DNA from: JALXCG01 sp026991065 [NCBI: Gemmatimonadota bacterium]
GTDB lineage: Bacteria > GCA-2686955
Length of the DNA stretch: 12,660 nt
Reading direction: 5' to 3'
NCBI GenBank assembly: GCA_026991065.1
Contig: JALXCG010000697.1
Location: forward strand, 1 to 12,660
Positions 6,605 to 12,660 of this stretch are shown here, piece after piece. The notes beneath the pieces are model-generated. The model was not told where the DNA came from. It saw only the letters and a program-made list of their open reading frames with translations, and did not search any database. The position numbers and the translations under genes were made by a program. Positions within the stretch are counted from its first letter, which is position 1; each line of letters starts with the position of its first letter.

Positions 6605-7080
6605 AAATCATTGTGGGAATGGCGGACATGAAAACGTCATCGGATCCGGATGACACACTCATCACCTATGCTCTTGGCAGTTGCCTCGGCATCGCGATCT
6701 ACGATCCTGTAACCGCTGTCGGGGGACTCCTGCACGTGATGATGCCGTCGTCATCGATCGATCCGGCGAAGGCGGCCAGGAATCCCAGTGCGTTCGTCGA
6801 CACCGGGGTTCCGATGCTGTTCAAGGCATGCTACGCACTCGGAGCGGAAAAAAAGCGCCTGATCGTCAAGGTAGCGGGAGGCGCGGCAACTCAGACCAGC
6901 AACAGCGACATCTTCCAGATCGGCAAACGCAACTTCACATCGCTTCGCAAACTGCTGTGGAAGAACGGCGTCCTGCTCAAGAAGCATGACGTTGGCGGCA
7001 CTCGCCCACGCAACATGTCGCTTGGAATCGGCACCGGCGAGGTGACACTAAAGAGCGACGGCAGGATCACCCCGCTTTGA
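6601..7080 (+). CDS. cheD: chemoreceptor glutamine deamidase CheD
   Basis: CheD deamidates (and can demethylate) glutamine side chains of receptors; in Bacillus and Thermotoga it also binds CheC. The 159-residue product shows the cysteine-hydrolase signature: Thr22 in LITYALGSC, catalytic Cys28 in ALGSCLGIAIYD, and catalytic His45 in GGLLHVMMP. These sit one residue later than the Thr21/Cys27/His44 set of Thermotoga CheD. A conserved KVAGGA motif follows near residue 97, and the C-terminus has the usual G-GTR-R-M segment. The GTG start at 6601 has GGAG (6591-6594) six bases upstream and overlaps the cheR stop. No cheC is present nearby; the two CheX proteins are the only family relatives in the window. 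Confidence 0.94.
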   Translation: MKIIVGMADMKTSSDPDDTLITYALGSCLGIAIYDPVTAVGGLLHVMMPSSSIDPAKAARNPSAFVDTGVPMLFKACYALGAEKKRLIVKVAGGAATQTSNSDIFQIGKRNFTSLRKLLWKNGVLLKKHDVGGTRPRNMSLGIGTGEVTLKSDGRITPL

Positions 7081-7086
7081 GAGGAG
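7081..7086 (+). promoter_or_regulatory. ribosome binding site of cheY2
   Basis: GAGGAG, seven bases before the ATG at 7094 and immediately after the cheD stop. Confidence 0.7.
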
Positions 7087-7093
7087 ACGTTGA

Positions 7094-7519
7094 ATGGCAC
7101 TCAATGTTCTCGTGGTAGACGACAGCAGAATCATGCGCGGCATGGTCAAACGCGTGCTGGACCTGAGTGGGTTACCCATTACCCAGGTGTGTGAAGCGGG
7201 CAGCGGAGTGGAGGCGCTAACGGTGCTGGCCGACACCGTCATCAACTTGGCTCTTGTGGATATCAACATGCCCCACATGAACGGTGTCCAACTACTCAGT
7301 AGAATCCGTGCCGACGAACGCATCAAGGAACTTCCGGTGGTCGTTGTTTCTACCGAGGGAAGTGAAGAGCGAATCCGTGAGGTCGCCGGGCTCGGGGCTG
7401 CATTCGTGCGCAAGCCTTTTTCGCCCGAAACACTTGTTGATGCGGTCATCGACGCCATCGGAGGATCATATGGAGAACTTGACTTCAGCGCTGCGGGAGG
7501 CGGCGGAGCAGACTTTTGA
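7094..7519 (+). CDS. second CheY-like response regulator (CheY2)
   Basis: This is a single receiver domain of about 124 residues plus a 17-residue tail (141 in total). It has the acidic pair D9/D10, phosphoacceptor Asp56 (ALVDINMPHMNG), Ser86 at the switch Thr position (VVVVSTEGS), and Lys107 in KPF. The residue aligned with CheY Tyr106 is Phe104 (AAFVRKP), so it differs from CheY1 at both switch positions. The C-terminal tail GELDFSAAGGGGADF is Gly-rich, ends in an acidic-aromatic pair, and is encoded in the 50 nt that overlap cheX2. Its place among the adaptation enzymes suggests CheA-dependent phosphorylation. It could act as a phosphate sink or have an output other than the motor. The receiver assignment is secure; the role is inferred. 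Confidence 0.9.
   Translation: MALNVLVVDDSRIMRGMVKRVLDLSGLPITQVCEAGSGVEALTVLADTVINLALVDINMPHMNGVQLLSRIRADERIKELPVVVVSTEGSEERIREVAGLGAAFVRKPFSPETLVDAVIDAIGGSYGELDFSAAGGGGADF
7460..7464 (+). promoter_or_regulatory. ribosome binding site of cheX2 inside cheY2
   Basis: GGAGG lies within the cheY2 coding sequence, five bases before the ATG at 7470. This supports a real start for cheX2 50 nt before the cheY2 stop. Confidence 0.7.
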
Positions 7520-7931
7520 TACACTCTGTTTCATGCTCCCCGAAGAGACAGACGAAAGGCTGGCGGAGGAGTTGGAGGCCGCCGCCTGGGTACAGTTCAC
7601 CGGACCGGTGAATGGCCACTTGGCGCTTTGGCTGCATGGCTCCCTGCAGGCGACCCTGGTGGGCAACATGCTGGGAACTGAGGAAGCTCTCCCGGCGGAG
7701 GATCTCGACGATGGCCTGAAAGAGATCGTGAATGTGATCTGTGGCAATGTACTCACGGCGATTCTGGGAACTGATGCCGTATTCGACATGACTCCGCCGG
7801 AAATGATCGATCCAACATCCGGATCGATGCCGCAGACCGGATCTCAACAGGCCCGCGTCAAGATCCGCTACCCGGATGGTTGGGCCGAGGTCGCATTTTA
7901 CACACTTGCGCCCGCAATGGAGTCATGCTGA
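7470..7931 (+). CDS. CheX-like CheY-phosphate phosphatase (CheX2)
   Basis: This 153-residue protein has the CheC/CheX fold pattern. An N-terminal helix contains EQTFDTLCFML (about residues 13-23). A VQFTGPVNGHLALWLHG beta region (41-57) follows, then a helix with the single catalytic ExxN motif, Glu85 and Asn88 in KEIVNVICGNVL. It would dephosphorylate a CheY-P, most obviously the CheY2 encoded just upstream. It is clearly diverged from CheX1; only the motif and layout are shared. The start at 7470 has GGAGG five bases upstream, inside cheY2. A start in the longer upstream open frame would add 62 residues that are only the shifted reading of cheY2. Its TGA overlaps the cheB ATG by one base. 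Confidence 0.8.
   Translation: MENLTSALREAAEQTFDTLCFMLPEETDERLAEELEAAAWVQFTGPVNGHLALWLHGSLQATLVGNMLGTEEALPAEDLDDGLKEIVNVICGNVLTAILGTDAVFDMTPPEMIDPTSGSMPQTGSQQARVKIRYPDGWAEVAFYTLAPAMESC
7919..7922 (+). promoter_or_regulatory. ribosome binding site of cheB
   Basis: GGAG lies eight bases before the ATG at 7931 but only two bases before the in-frame ATG at 7925, so 7931 is the likely start. Confidence 0.6.
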
Positions 7932-8974
7932 TGATTCGTGTTCTGGTGGTTGATGATTCGGCCGTTGTTCAGCGGGTTCTTACTCTCGAACTGAATCGCG
8001 ACGCGGCGATCGAGGTGGTTGGAACAGCCATCGACCCATACGCCGCACGGGAAGCGATTGCCAAGTTGCGTCCCGATGTTCTGACACTCGATATCAACAT
8101 GCCACGCATGGATGGCATCACCTTTCTTGAAAAGCTCATGCACTTTCACCCCCTTCCGGTGGTCGTGGTGAGTTCTCTGACGCCGCGCAACAGTGCGCTG
8201 GCAATGCGTGCCCTCGCGCTTGGCGCAGTGGAGGTGATCTCCAAGGATGGCAGCGCTCTAACAGACAAGCAGCATGGGCTGCGGGCAGCGATTCTGCGCG
8301 CGGCCCAAGCCCGAATCGGTAGTGACGTTCCGGCGTCGCGAACCGTCTCAGATGCAGCGGGATCGGCTCGCTCCAACGCAACGATCATCGCCATAGGCGC
8401 CTCGACGGGAGGACCACGCGCGGTAGAGACTGTGCTGCGGCAGATGCCGGAAGATTCACCGCCGATTGTGGTGGTCCAGCACATGCCGGCATCATTCACC
8501 GGCCCCTTTGCCGCGCGTTTGAATTCTGTTGCGCCGGTGTGTGTGCGCGAAGCCGAAGCGCAGATGCCTCTCCTGGCGGGCACCGCCTGGATCGCCCCCG
8601 GGCATTCCCACCTCTTGGTGCAGAGGGGTGCGTCGGGGCTGATCATGCAACTGTCCACCGCCCCCCCGCACAACTACCATCGACCCAGCGTCGACACCCT
8701 CTTCGAATCCCTGGCGACAGCAATGAAGGGTGGTGGTGAGAGGGCTGTCGCGGCGCTGTTAACCGGAATGGGAGAAGATGGAGCGCGCGGACTCCTGGCT
8801 CTCCGCCGGGCAGGCGCCTACACGATTGCGCAGGATGAAGACTCCTCCGTTGTCTTTGGCATGCCACGCGCCGCCATTGAGATGGGCGCCGCGGAAGCGG
8901 TTGTGCCCCTGGCGGAGATCGGCAACGCCATTCTTGCGGCGGAATTCGCCTCTTCCCCGGCAACTAGTTATTGA
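7931..8974 (+). CDS. cheB: chemoreceptor glutamate methylesterase CheB
   Basis: CheB is the CheA-activated methylesterase/deamidase that removes receptor methyl groups. The 347-residue protein has an N-terminal receiver domain (residues 1-120) with acidic residues D8/D9, phosphoacceptor Asp54 (TLDINMPRMDG) and the VVVSSLTPRNS segment. A linker (about 130-150) follows. The C-terminal methylesterase domain has the catalytic triad Ser158 (GASTGGP), His184 (VVQHMP) and Asp283 (GMGEDGARG). Length and triad spacing match the family. The ATG at 7931 shares its A with the cheX2 TGA. This is the last gene of the operon. Its end overlaps the 3' end of the oppositely oriented OPT transporter by 11 nt, so no intrinsic terminator separates them. 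Confidence 0.96.
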   Translation: MIRVLVVDDSAVVQRVLTLELNRDAAIEVVGTAIDPYAAREAIAKLRPDVLTLDINMPRMDGITFLEKLMHFHPLPVVVVSSLTPRNSALAMRALALGAVEVISKDGSALTDKQHGLRAAILRAAQARIGSDVPASRTVSDAAGSARSNATIIAIGASTGGPRAVETVLRQMPEDSPPIVVVQHMPASFTGPFAARLNSVAPVCVREAEAQMPLLAGTAWIAPGHSHLLVQRGASGLIMQLSTAPPHNYHRPSVDTLFESLATAMKGGGERAVAALLTGMGEDGARGLLALRRAGAYTIAQDEDSSVVFGMPRAAIEMGAAEAVVPLAEIGNAILAAEFASSPATSY

Positions 8975-10838
8975 CGGCTGACCCGCGCCGGTGATTCCAC
9001 GCAATCGCCGCCAGCATCAGCACCAGGGCTCCTCCGCCGCCAAGACCTGACAGTGCGCCGGGAGCAGTTGCCGGCCCCCAGCCGGTGTAGTCGACACCGG
9101 CAATGATCAAAACGCCGAGGATCAAGGAAGCCAGGGCATCCCCCGTAATCAAGCCGGCAGCGTTCAAAATGCCCCCATGGGAAGCGGGGCGGTTGCCCCG
9201 AGCGCCCAGGAAACGGGCGATTGAGCCGAGGATGATCCCGGTACCGATGACCGAGGGAAGGTAGATCCCGACCGCAAAGGCCAGCGAACTCAGGATCAGA
9301 CCACGGCGTTTTCCGGCGGCTTCTATGCCCACGGCAAGCAGGCCCAGCGCCCCTCCGACCGTCACCGGCCCCAGCGGAATCTCAGCATCCAGAAAAAGCG
9401 ATTGCAACACCGTGGCGAAAAAGCTCGCCTGCGGTGCCGGGAGATCCGGGCTGCCCAGGGTGTAAGCCTCGTGCGCCAACCACAGGGTCAGGGGCACAAC
9501 GATGGCGCCTCCAATCAACCCGAGCAACTGGCCCAGGAACCCATCCTCAACCCGGTATCCGTTGAGTTGCATGGTTTTGTAGTCCTGGCTGGAATCATTC
9601 GCGGCGCAGATGGCGACGCAGGCCGCAACCACCAGGGGCACCAGCAGAACCACGCCCTCAACACCGGTCAGTCCGATTCCGAGAGCGGTCAGGCTCAGCA
9701 CCAGCATTCCCATGAAGACGGTACCGCTGACCGGCGAGGCGGAGCTTCCCACCTGCAAGGAAAGCAAACCGCCAAGCCCGGAGAGCAGCGATACCAGGAG
9801 CAACGCAACGCCGCCCAGAATCACCACGGCTGAGGTCGCGGCGCCCGCCAGCACCATCAGCAGGAGCAGCAGAACCGCCCCCGAAACAATCGACGCATAG
9901 AGCAGCAGGCGCATTCGGGGAGAGAGTTCGAGGAGCGCGTCGGCACTGCCGGAGTCCACCGCGGCGACATTGTCGCGGCGCCCTTCCAGGAGATAGCTGA
10001 CCAGGCTGTAGAGCACCGCAACCACCATTGCGGCACCGCCAATCCAGCGAAAGGTCGTATCCGGCATACCGGCGGCGGCGGCATACCCGGTTGTAAGAGC
10101 GTTGACCAGACCGCCGGCGAAAACCAGGATCGCCGTCGGCAGTGTCAGCAGAGCACCGATCCCCAGATAGATCGGCGCGGCCGGAATCGGTAGGTCCAGT
10201 TCGAGTCCCGACGGCCCAATTCGACGCAGATGCCAAGTGAACGTGAAGATCTCTTCCCGCAACCAACCGAGCAGAATCGCCCCTTGAGCAAAGAACCCGG
10301 CAACCAGTCCGGCTCCCAGTGACGGCCCCAGTCGGGGGCGCTCTTCGGGGCGCTCCACAGCTGTTTCAATCAATCGATCGGCCGCCACCGCTTCCGGTGC
10401 GGGCAAACGCGGATCGGTCAAGAAACGGCGGGTAGCCAGGCCGACGAATCCAAATCCCAGGAGAGCACCGGAGAGGCTCGCTACAATCAGCCGCGGAACA
10501 TTCACCACGGGCACTTCAAGCCCCAACTCAGCATAGAGAATCTGGATGATCGGAGCGGTAAAGACCACGCCCGCAGTGACCGCGGCACCGGCGGAGCCGG
10601 TCACCTGAGAGATTGCCAGGAATCGCTTCAGGCGCGGCCCCAGGACCGCCCCCAGCGAAACCCAGCCAACCAACACGACCAACGGACTCACTCCCGGTGT
10701 GATCCCCGCTTTGGCCGCTGATATCACCAGTGCCGCGGAGAGCACAACCGAAATCACGAAACCCCAGGCAAGCCCCAGGCGCCCGGGATCCATGCCTTCC
10801 TGCTTCTCTTCCGCGGGGTGCGAACTCTGCGTTCTCAT
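8964..10838 (-). CDS. OPT-family (oligopeptide / metal-chelate) transporter
   Basis: This inner-membrane protein of 624 residues has about 16 hydrophobic segments. It fits the oligopeptide transporter (OPT) family, proton-coupled importers of small peptides or metal-chelate complexes. Family-like motifs are GSSASPVSGT around residue 370 and an ANDSSQDYKTMQLNGYRV segment around 408-428; in relatives this reads like a D-K-T-G-hydrophobic-G block. A charged loop lies near residues 140-165, and the C-terminus is short and basic. The ATG at 10838 has AGGAG seven bases upstream; a TTG directly before it is not needed. The gene stands alone and is divergent from the glycosyltransferase. Substrate cannot be deduced. 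Nothing ties it functionally to the chemotaxis genes beyond adjacency. Confidence 0.85.
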   Translation of the reverse strand: MRTQSSHPAEEKQEGMDPGRLGLAWGFVISVVLSAALVISAAKAGITPGVSPLVVLVGWVSLGAVLGPRLKRFLAISQVTGSAGAAVTAGVVFTAPIIQILYAELGLEVPVVNVPRLIVASLSGALLGFGFVGLATRRFLTDPRLPAPEAVAADRLIETAVERPEERPRLGPSLGAGLVAGFFAQGAILLGWLREEIFTFTWHLRRIGPSGLELDLPIPAAPIYLGIGALLTLPTAILVFAGGLVNALTTGYAAAAGMPDTTFRWIGGAAMVVAVLYSLVSYLLEGRRDNVAAVDSGSADALLELSPRMRLLLYASIVSGAVLLLLLMVLAGAATSAVVILGGVALLLVSLLSGLGGLLSLQVGSSASPVSGTVFMGMLVLSLTALGIGLTGVEGVVLLVPLVVAACVAICAANDSSQDYKTMQLNGYRVEDGFLGQLLGLIGGAIVVPLTLWLAHEAYTLGSPDLPAPQASFFATVLQSLFLDAEIPLGPVTVGGALGLLAVGIEAAGKRRGLILSSLAFAVGIYLPSVIGTGIILGSIARFLGARGNRPASHGGILNAAGLITGDALASLILGVLIIAGVDYTGWGPATAPGALSGLGGGGALVLMLAAIAWNHRRGSAVNN

Positions 10839-10845
10839 CAAGCTG

Positions 10846-10850
10846 CTCCT
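10846..10850 (-). promoter_or_regulatory. ribosome binding site of the OPT transporter
   Basis: AGGAG (within AAAAGGAG) on the minus strand, seven bases before the ATG at 10838. It selects this ATG over the TTG at 10841. Confidence 0.75.
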
Positions 10851-10868
10851 TTTGGGTTTGGAAGGGTG

Positions 10869-10899
10869 AGTCTAGCGGAGCAATCTCTGCGATTCGCAA
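10869..10899 (-). promoter_or_regulatory. weak sigma-70-like promoter candidate for the OPT transporter
   Basis: On the minus strand, TTGCGA, about 19 bases, then TAGACT, some 30 nt before the start codon. Each hexamer matches 4 of 6 consensus bases and the spacer is long, so this is only the best candidate by eye. Confidence 0.2.
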
Positions 10900-10910
10900 C
10901 AAAGCGGCGG

Positions 10911-10929
10911 CGCTCCGAAGCGCGGAGCG
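10911..10929. repeat. 7-bp perfect inverted repeat
   Basis: CGCTCCG (10911-10917) and CGGAGCG (10923-10929) flank a five-base loop. This is the strongest stem in the OPT-glycosyltransferase intergenic region. It could be an operator between divergent genes or a hairpin in the leader of either. No U-run follows on either strand. Confidence 0.5.
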
Positions 10930-10930
10930 G

Positions 10931-10944
10931 GATTCAGCCGAATC
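10931..10944. repeat. 5-bp inverted repeat
   Basis: GATTC and GAATC around a four-base loop, directly after the 7-bp repeat. Short, but part of a cluster of three. Confidence 0.35.
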
Positions 10945-10958
10945 ACAATTGCGTCGAA

Positions 10959-10974
10959 GAGCTGTAAAAAGCTC
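10959..10974. repeat. 5-bp inverted repeat with A-rich loop
   Basis: GAGCT (10959-10963) and AGCTC (10970-10974) flank the loop GTAAAA. Third of the clustered repeats. Confidence 0.35.
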
Positions 10975-11054
10975 GTTGGCTCCGTTCCGGCGCCGGCCGC
11001 CCGACCGTTCCGCGCCTCGTTATGAGCGAATGACGCGGGCGCTTCCGACCGGCA

Positions 11055-11059
11055 AGGAG
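11055..11059 (+). promoter_or_regulatory. Shine-Dalgarno with no ATG after it (glycosyltransferase)
   Basis: AAGGAG (11054-11059, within AAGGAGA) is followed five bases later by CTG (11065) in the frame of the glycosyltransferase. No ATG, GTG or TTG occurs in that frame between the stop at 11023-11025 and the GTG at 11158. The placement suggests translation begins at CTG 11065, or that a base has been lost. Confidence 0.45.
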
Positions 11060-11157
11060 ACCCTCTGATCATCGCTACCAAACTCCTCCCCGCTTCCTCC
11101 GCCACCCAGTCCCAGCACCACCCGCCCCACCTGCTGGTCATCGGCCGTGCAGCAACC

Positions 11158-12396
11158 GTGCGCGGAGCGGATGGTGTGCTGCGCATCCAACCGGCGGATG
11201 GGCACTACATCGACGAAATCGCCGGTGCCTTCGCTTCTACCCACTACCTCGGGGCTGTCATTGAACCGCGCCACAATGCCCTGCATCGAACGCAGAGTTC
11301 GGTGGCCACCTATCAGCCCCGGAGATTCCTCGTTCGCCCTTTGCCGGAGTCGTTCGATGAGGATCAGCGGGGCCTGATCGCCGCCCTCACACGTCTCTGG
11401 CGTCAGTGCCGAACCATCTTGCGAGAAGCGCGCAGAGCCGACCTGCTCTTTATCTTCCTGCCCACATTCCGCGGCGCGCTCTCTGCTCTCGCCGCGCGAA
11501 TCCTCGGCAAGCCGGTGATCGTCTATCTCGGCACTCACTGGCCCGAAGTCGTGCGCGAGGACCGGAGATGGTCCCGGAACTTGCAAGCTCGGTTGCTGCG
11601 GCCGCTCTACGTTGCAACCACCCGGCTTCTGGAGAGGGGGGCGATGTGGGCGGCGGGCGCCCGCATCGTTACCGGCGCGGTACTGCAGAAAGCTTACGGC
11701 AACCTCCCGGGACCCACTGTGCAGACACCTCCGGTCGTAAACTTCGATCTGGAACTCGCGCGATCCCGACGGCTGGCGACGGAAGCTGCCGGGAGGAGGC
11801 TGGGCCAGCCCTTGACCCTTCTCTATATGGGAGCGTTGCGCCCGGTAAAGAACCTCTCCCGGGTTCTGCGTGCCGTCGCTCTGCTCCGCAGCCGCGGAGA
11901 GTCCGTGCGGCTGCTTCTGGCCGGCAACGGCGCGGAGGAAGCGGCGCTCAGAAGGCAAGCACAAGCGCTGGGACTCACGCCGGATGCCTGCATCTTTCTG
12001 GGCTACATCTCCGACCCGGCAGAAAAGGCAAATCTCTATGCCGAAGCGGATGCTCTCATCCTGGCGAGCCATGCCGAAGGCTTCCCGCGCGTGATCTATG
12101 AGGCCCTCGCCACCGGACTCCCGGTCGTGGCGTCAGCTCTACCGGGGATCCAGGCCGGGGTTCCAGCGGCCGGAATCAGCTGGATCGACCCCGGATCCAC
12201 CGATTCCATTGCCGCGGGGATCAGCCGCGCACTGCACCGTCCCAGTCCGGACCCGGCACTGCGAGACGCGCAACGAATCGCCAGCGCGGCATTCTCCATC
12301 AAGCCATCAGAGGTCGCCCTTGAGCTGATCGAGACGCTCCTCGGGAACACCCCGGCCGCACAGCCGCGCTTCACTCGTCCGGATTGGAACGATTGA
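11158..12396 (+). CDS. glycosyltransferase, GT4 / group 1 family (start probably upstream at 11065)
   Basis: This GT-B type sugar transferase probably adds a sugar from an activated donor to a surface glycan or lipid. The 412 residues from the first conventional start (GTG 11158) show the C-terminal donor-binding domain clearly: LTLLYMGALRPVKN near residue 220, LLLAGNGAE near 255, and the E-x7-E motif in AEGFPRVIYEALATGLPVVAS near 305-325. The N-terminal half is weakly conserved. In-frame codons just before 11158 read HLLVIGRAATV, a typical first beta strand of the GT-B N-domain that the conventional start would cut off. CTG 11065, with AAGGAG five bases upstream, would add 31 residues and restore it. 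The 3' end overlaps the convergent lipoprotein gene by 26 nt. Acceptor and donor are unknown. Confidence 0.82.
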   Translation: MRGADGVLRIQPADGHYIDEIAGAFASTHYLGAVIEPRHNALHRTQSSVATYQPRRFLVRPLPESFDEDQRGLIAALTRLWRQCRTILREARRADLLFIFLPTFRGALSALAARILGKPVIVYLGTHWPEVVREDRRWSRNLQARLLRPLYVATTRLLERGAMWAAGARIVTGAVLQKAYGNLPGPTVQTPPVVNFDLELARSRRLATEAAGRRLGQPLTLLYMGALRPVKNLSRVLRAVALLRSRGESVRLLLAGNGAEEAALRRQAQALGLTPDACIFLGYISDPAEKANLYAEADALILASHAEGFPRVIYEALATGLPVVASALPGIQAGVPAAGISWIDPGSTDSIAAGISRALHRPSPDPALRDAQRIASAAFSIKPSEVALELIETLLGNTPAAQPRFTRPDWND

Positions 12397-12660
12397 AAGT
12401 ATAGCCGGTCACTACGCCGGCCCGGTCGAACCGGATCACCAGATCCTTGGTGCTGGCGTCGCCAAAAGCACGGTATTCATAGCGGCCATAGGTCCAGGTC
12501 GGCATGCCATCTTCAATACCGGTACGCCATGGTTCGCCAAACAGCTCTCGCACATCGGCTTTCGTTGTCTCGCCGATCCGCAGGTCTGAAACACCGGCAT
12601 CCGGGAAGTCGCGCCCAACGCGAACGCAACTCGCCAACAGCAACAGAGGAATCAGCACGG
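12371..12660 (-). CDS. SmpA/OmlA (BamE-like) lipoprotein, 5' end probably outside the window
   Basis: This is the C-terminal part or nearly all of a small outer-membrane lipoprotein. A hydrophobic run ends in a lipobox (LASC), with the lipidated Cys at residue 11 counted from GTG 12658. The body has the SmpA/OmlA pattern IGETTKADVRELFGEP, then an aromatic-rich WTYGRYEYRAF hairpin and VIRFDRAGVV, as in BamE-type domains with a G-x-T-xx-D/E-V-xxx-G-x-P core. Only ten residues precede the Cys from GTG 12658 and there is no basic n-region, so the true start is probably beyond 12660. Family members include BamE of the outer-membrane protein assembly complex and many paralogues of unknown role; the latter is at least as likely. 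The 3' end overlaps the glycosyltransferase by 26 nt, tail to tail. Confidence 0.75.
   Translation of the reverse strand, partial: VLIPLLLLASCVRVGRDFPDAGVSDLRIGETTKADVRELFGEPWRTGIEDGMPTWTYGRYEYRAFGDASTKDLVIRFDRAGVVTGYTFNRSNPDE

Larger units (their letters stand above)
10839..11157. other. divergent intergenic region OPT transporter / glycosyltransferase
   Basis: This stretch of about 320 nt contains the OPT ribosome binding site, the three inverted repeats above and a GC palindrome (CCGGCGCCGG, 10987-10996). From about 11065 it contains what is probably the true 5' coding end of the glycosyltransferase. A 12-codon open frame (ATG 11030, TGA 11066-11068) precedes that point; nothing shows that it is a real gene. 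Confidence 0.5.

Noticed and set aside
7470-7931. Calling CheX2 a CheC
   Set aside because: It has only one ExxN motif and 153 residues; CheC has two motifs and about 200 residues.
11158-11170. GCGCGGAGCGG occurs at both about 10920 and 11160, a possible direct repeat
   Set aside because: An 11-base GC-rich match 240 bp apart is plausible by chance, and one copy lies within coding sequence.
11020-12072. Minus-strand open frame of 350 codons opposite the glycosyltransferase
   Set aside because: Composition is typical of an antisense shadow (rich in Arg, Gln, Ser); the plus strand carries clear GT-B motifs over the same bases.
1-12660. CRISPR array, tRNA or rRNA genes, insertion sequences, prophage or toxin-antitoxin genes
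   Set aside because: No regularly spaced repeats, no transposase, integrase or toxin-like proteins, and no cloverleaf-like segments were seen on either strand.

Overview
The window comes from a GC-rich, apparently diderm, probably flagellated bacterium. This is inferred from G+C-rich wobble positions throughout, a lipobox protein of the SmpA/OmlA (BamE-like) outer-membrane type at the right edge, and sigma-28-like (FliA/SigD class) promoter matches in front of the chemotaxis genes. I cannot assign a phylum from the sequence alone. No phage, IS element, CRISPR array, tRNA or rRNA was seen, and the region reads as ordinary chromosome.

Layout. (1) 1-1620, plus strand: proC (pyrroline-5-carboxylate reductase), then a stand-alone molybdopterin-binding (MoCF/CinA N-terminal type) protein. 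(2) 1655-2553, minus strand: cheX1 followed by cheY1. (3) 2554-3014: a 461-bp divergent regulatory region with three sigma-28-like promoter matches, two facing cheA and one facing cheX1, plus an A8 tract and a hairpin. (4) 3015-8974, plus strand: one tightly packed chemotaxis operon, cheA-cheW-cheR-cheD-cheY2-cheX2-cheB, mostly joined by 1-50 nt overlaps. (5) 8964-10838, minus strand: a large OPT-family transporter whose 3' end overlaps cheB. (6) 10839-11157: an intergenic region rich in inverted repeats. (7) 11158-12396, plus strand: a GT4-like glycosyltransferase whose real start is probably upstream at a non-ATG codon. (8) 12371-12660, minus strand: a BamE-like lipoprotein, apparently cut by the window edge.

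How it works together. CheA and CheW would form the receptor-coupled kinase core. CheR, CheB and CheD would set receptor methylation and deamidation. Two CheY proteins would compete for phosphate from the single CheA, and each is encoded beside its own CheX-type phosphatase with an intact ExxN motif. CheY1 has the classical motor-type signature (DWNMP, with Thr, Tyr and Lys at the switch positions). CheY2 has Ser and Phe at those positions and a Gly-rich tail encoded in the overlap with cheX2. No receptor (MCP), CheC or CheV gene is present, so receptors must be encoded elsewhere. Nothing here proves a wholly new system. The points most worth attention are the three sigma-28-like sites, the paired CheY/CheX modules, the extra N-terminal region of CheA, and the start of the glycosyltransferase.
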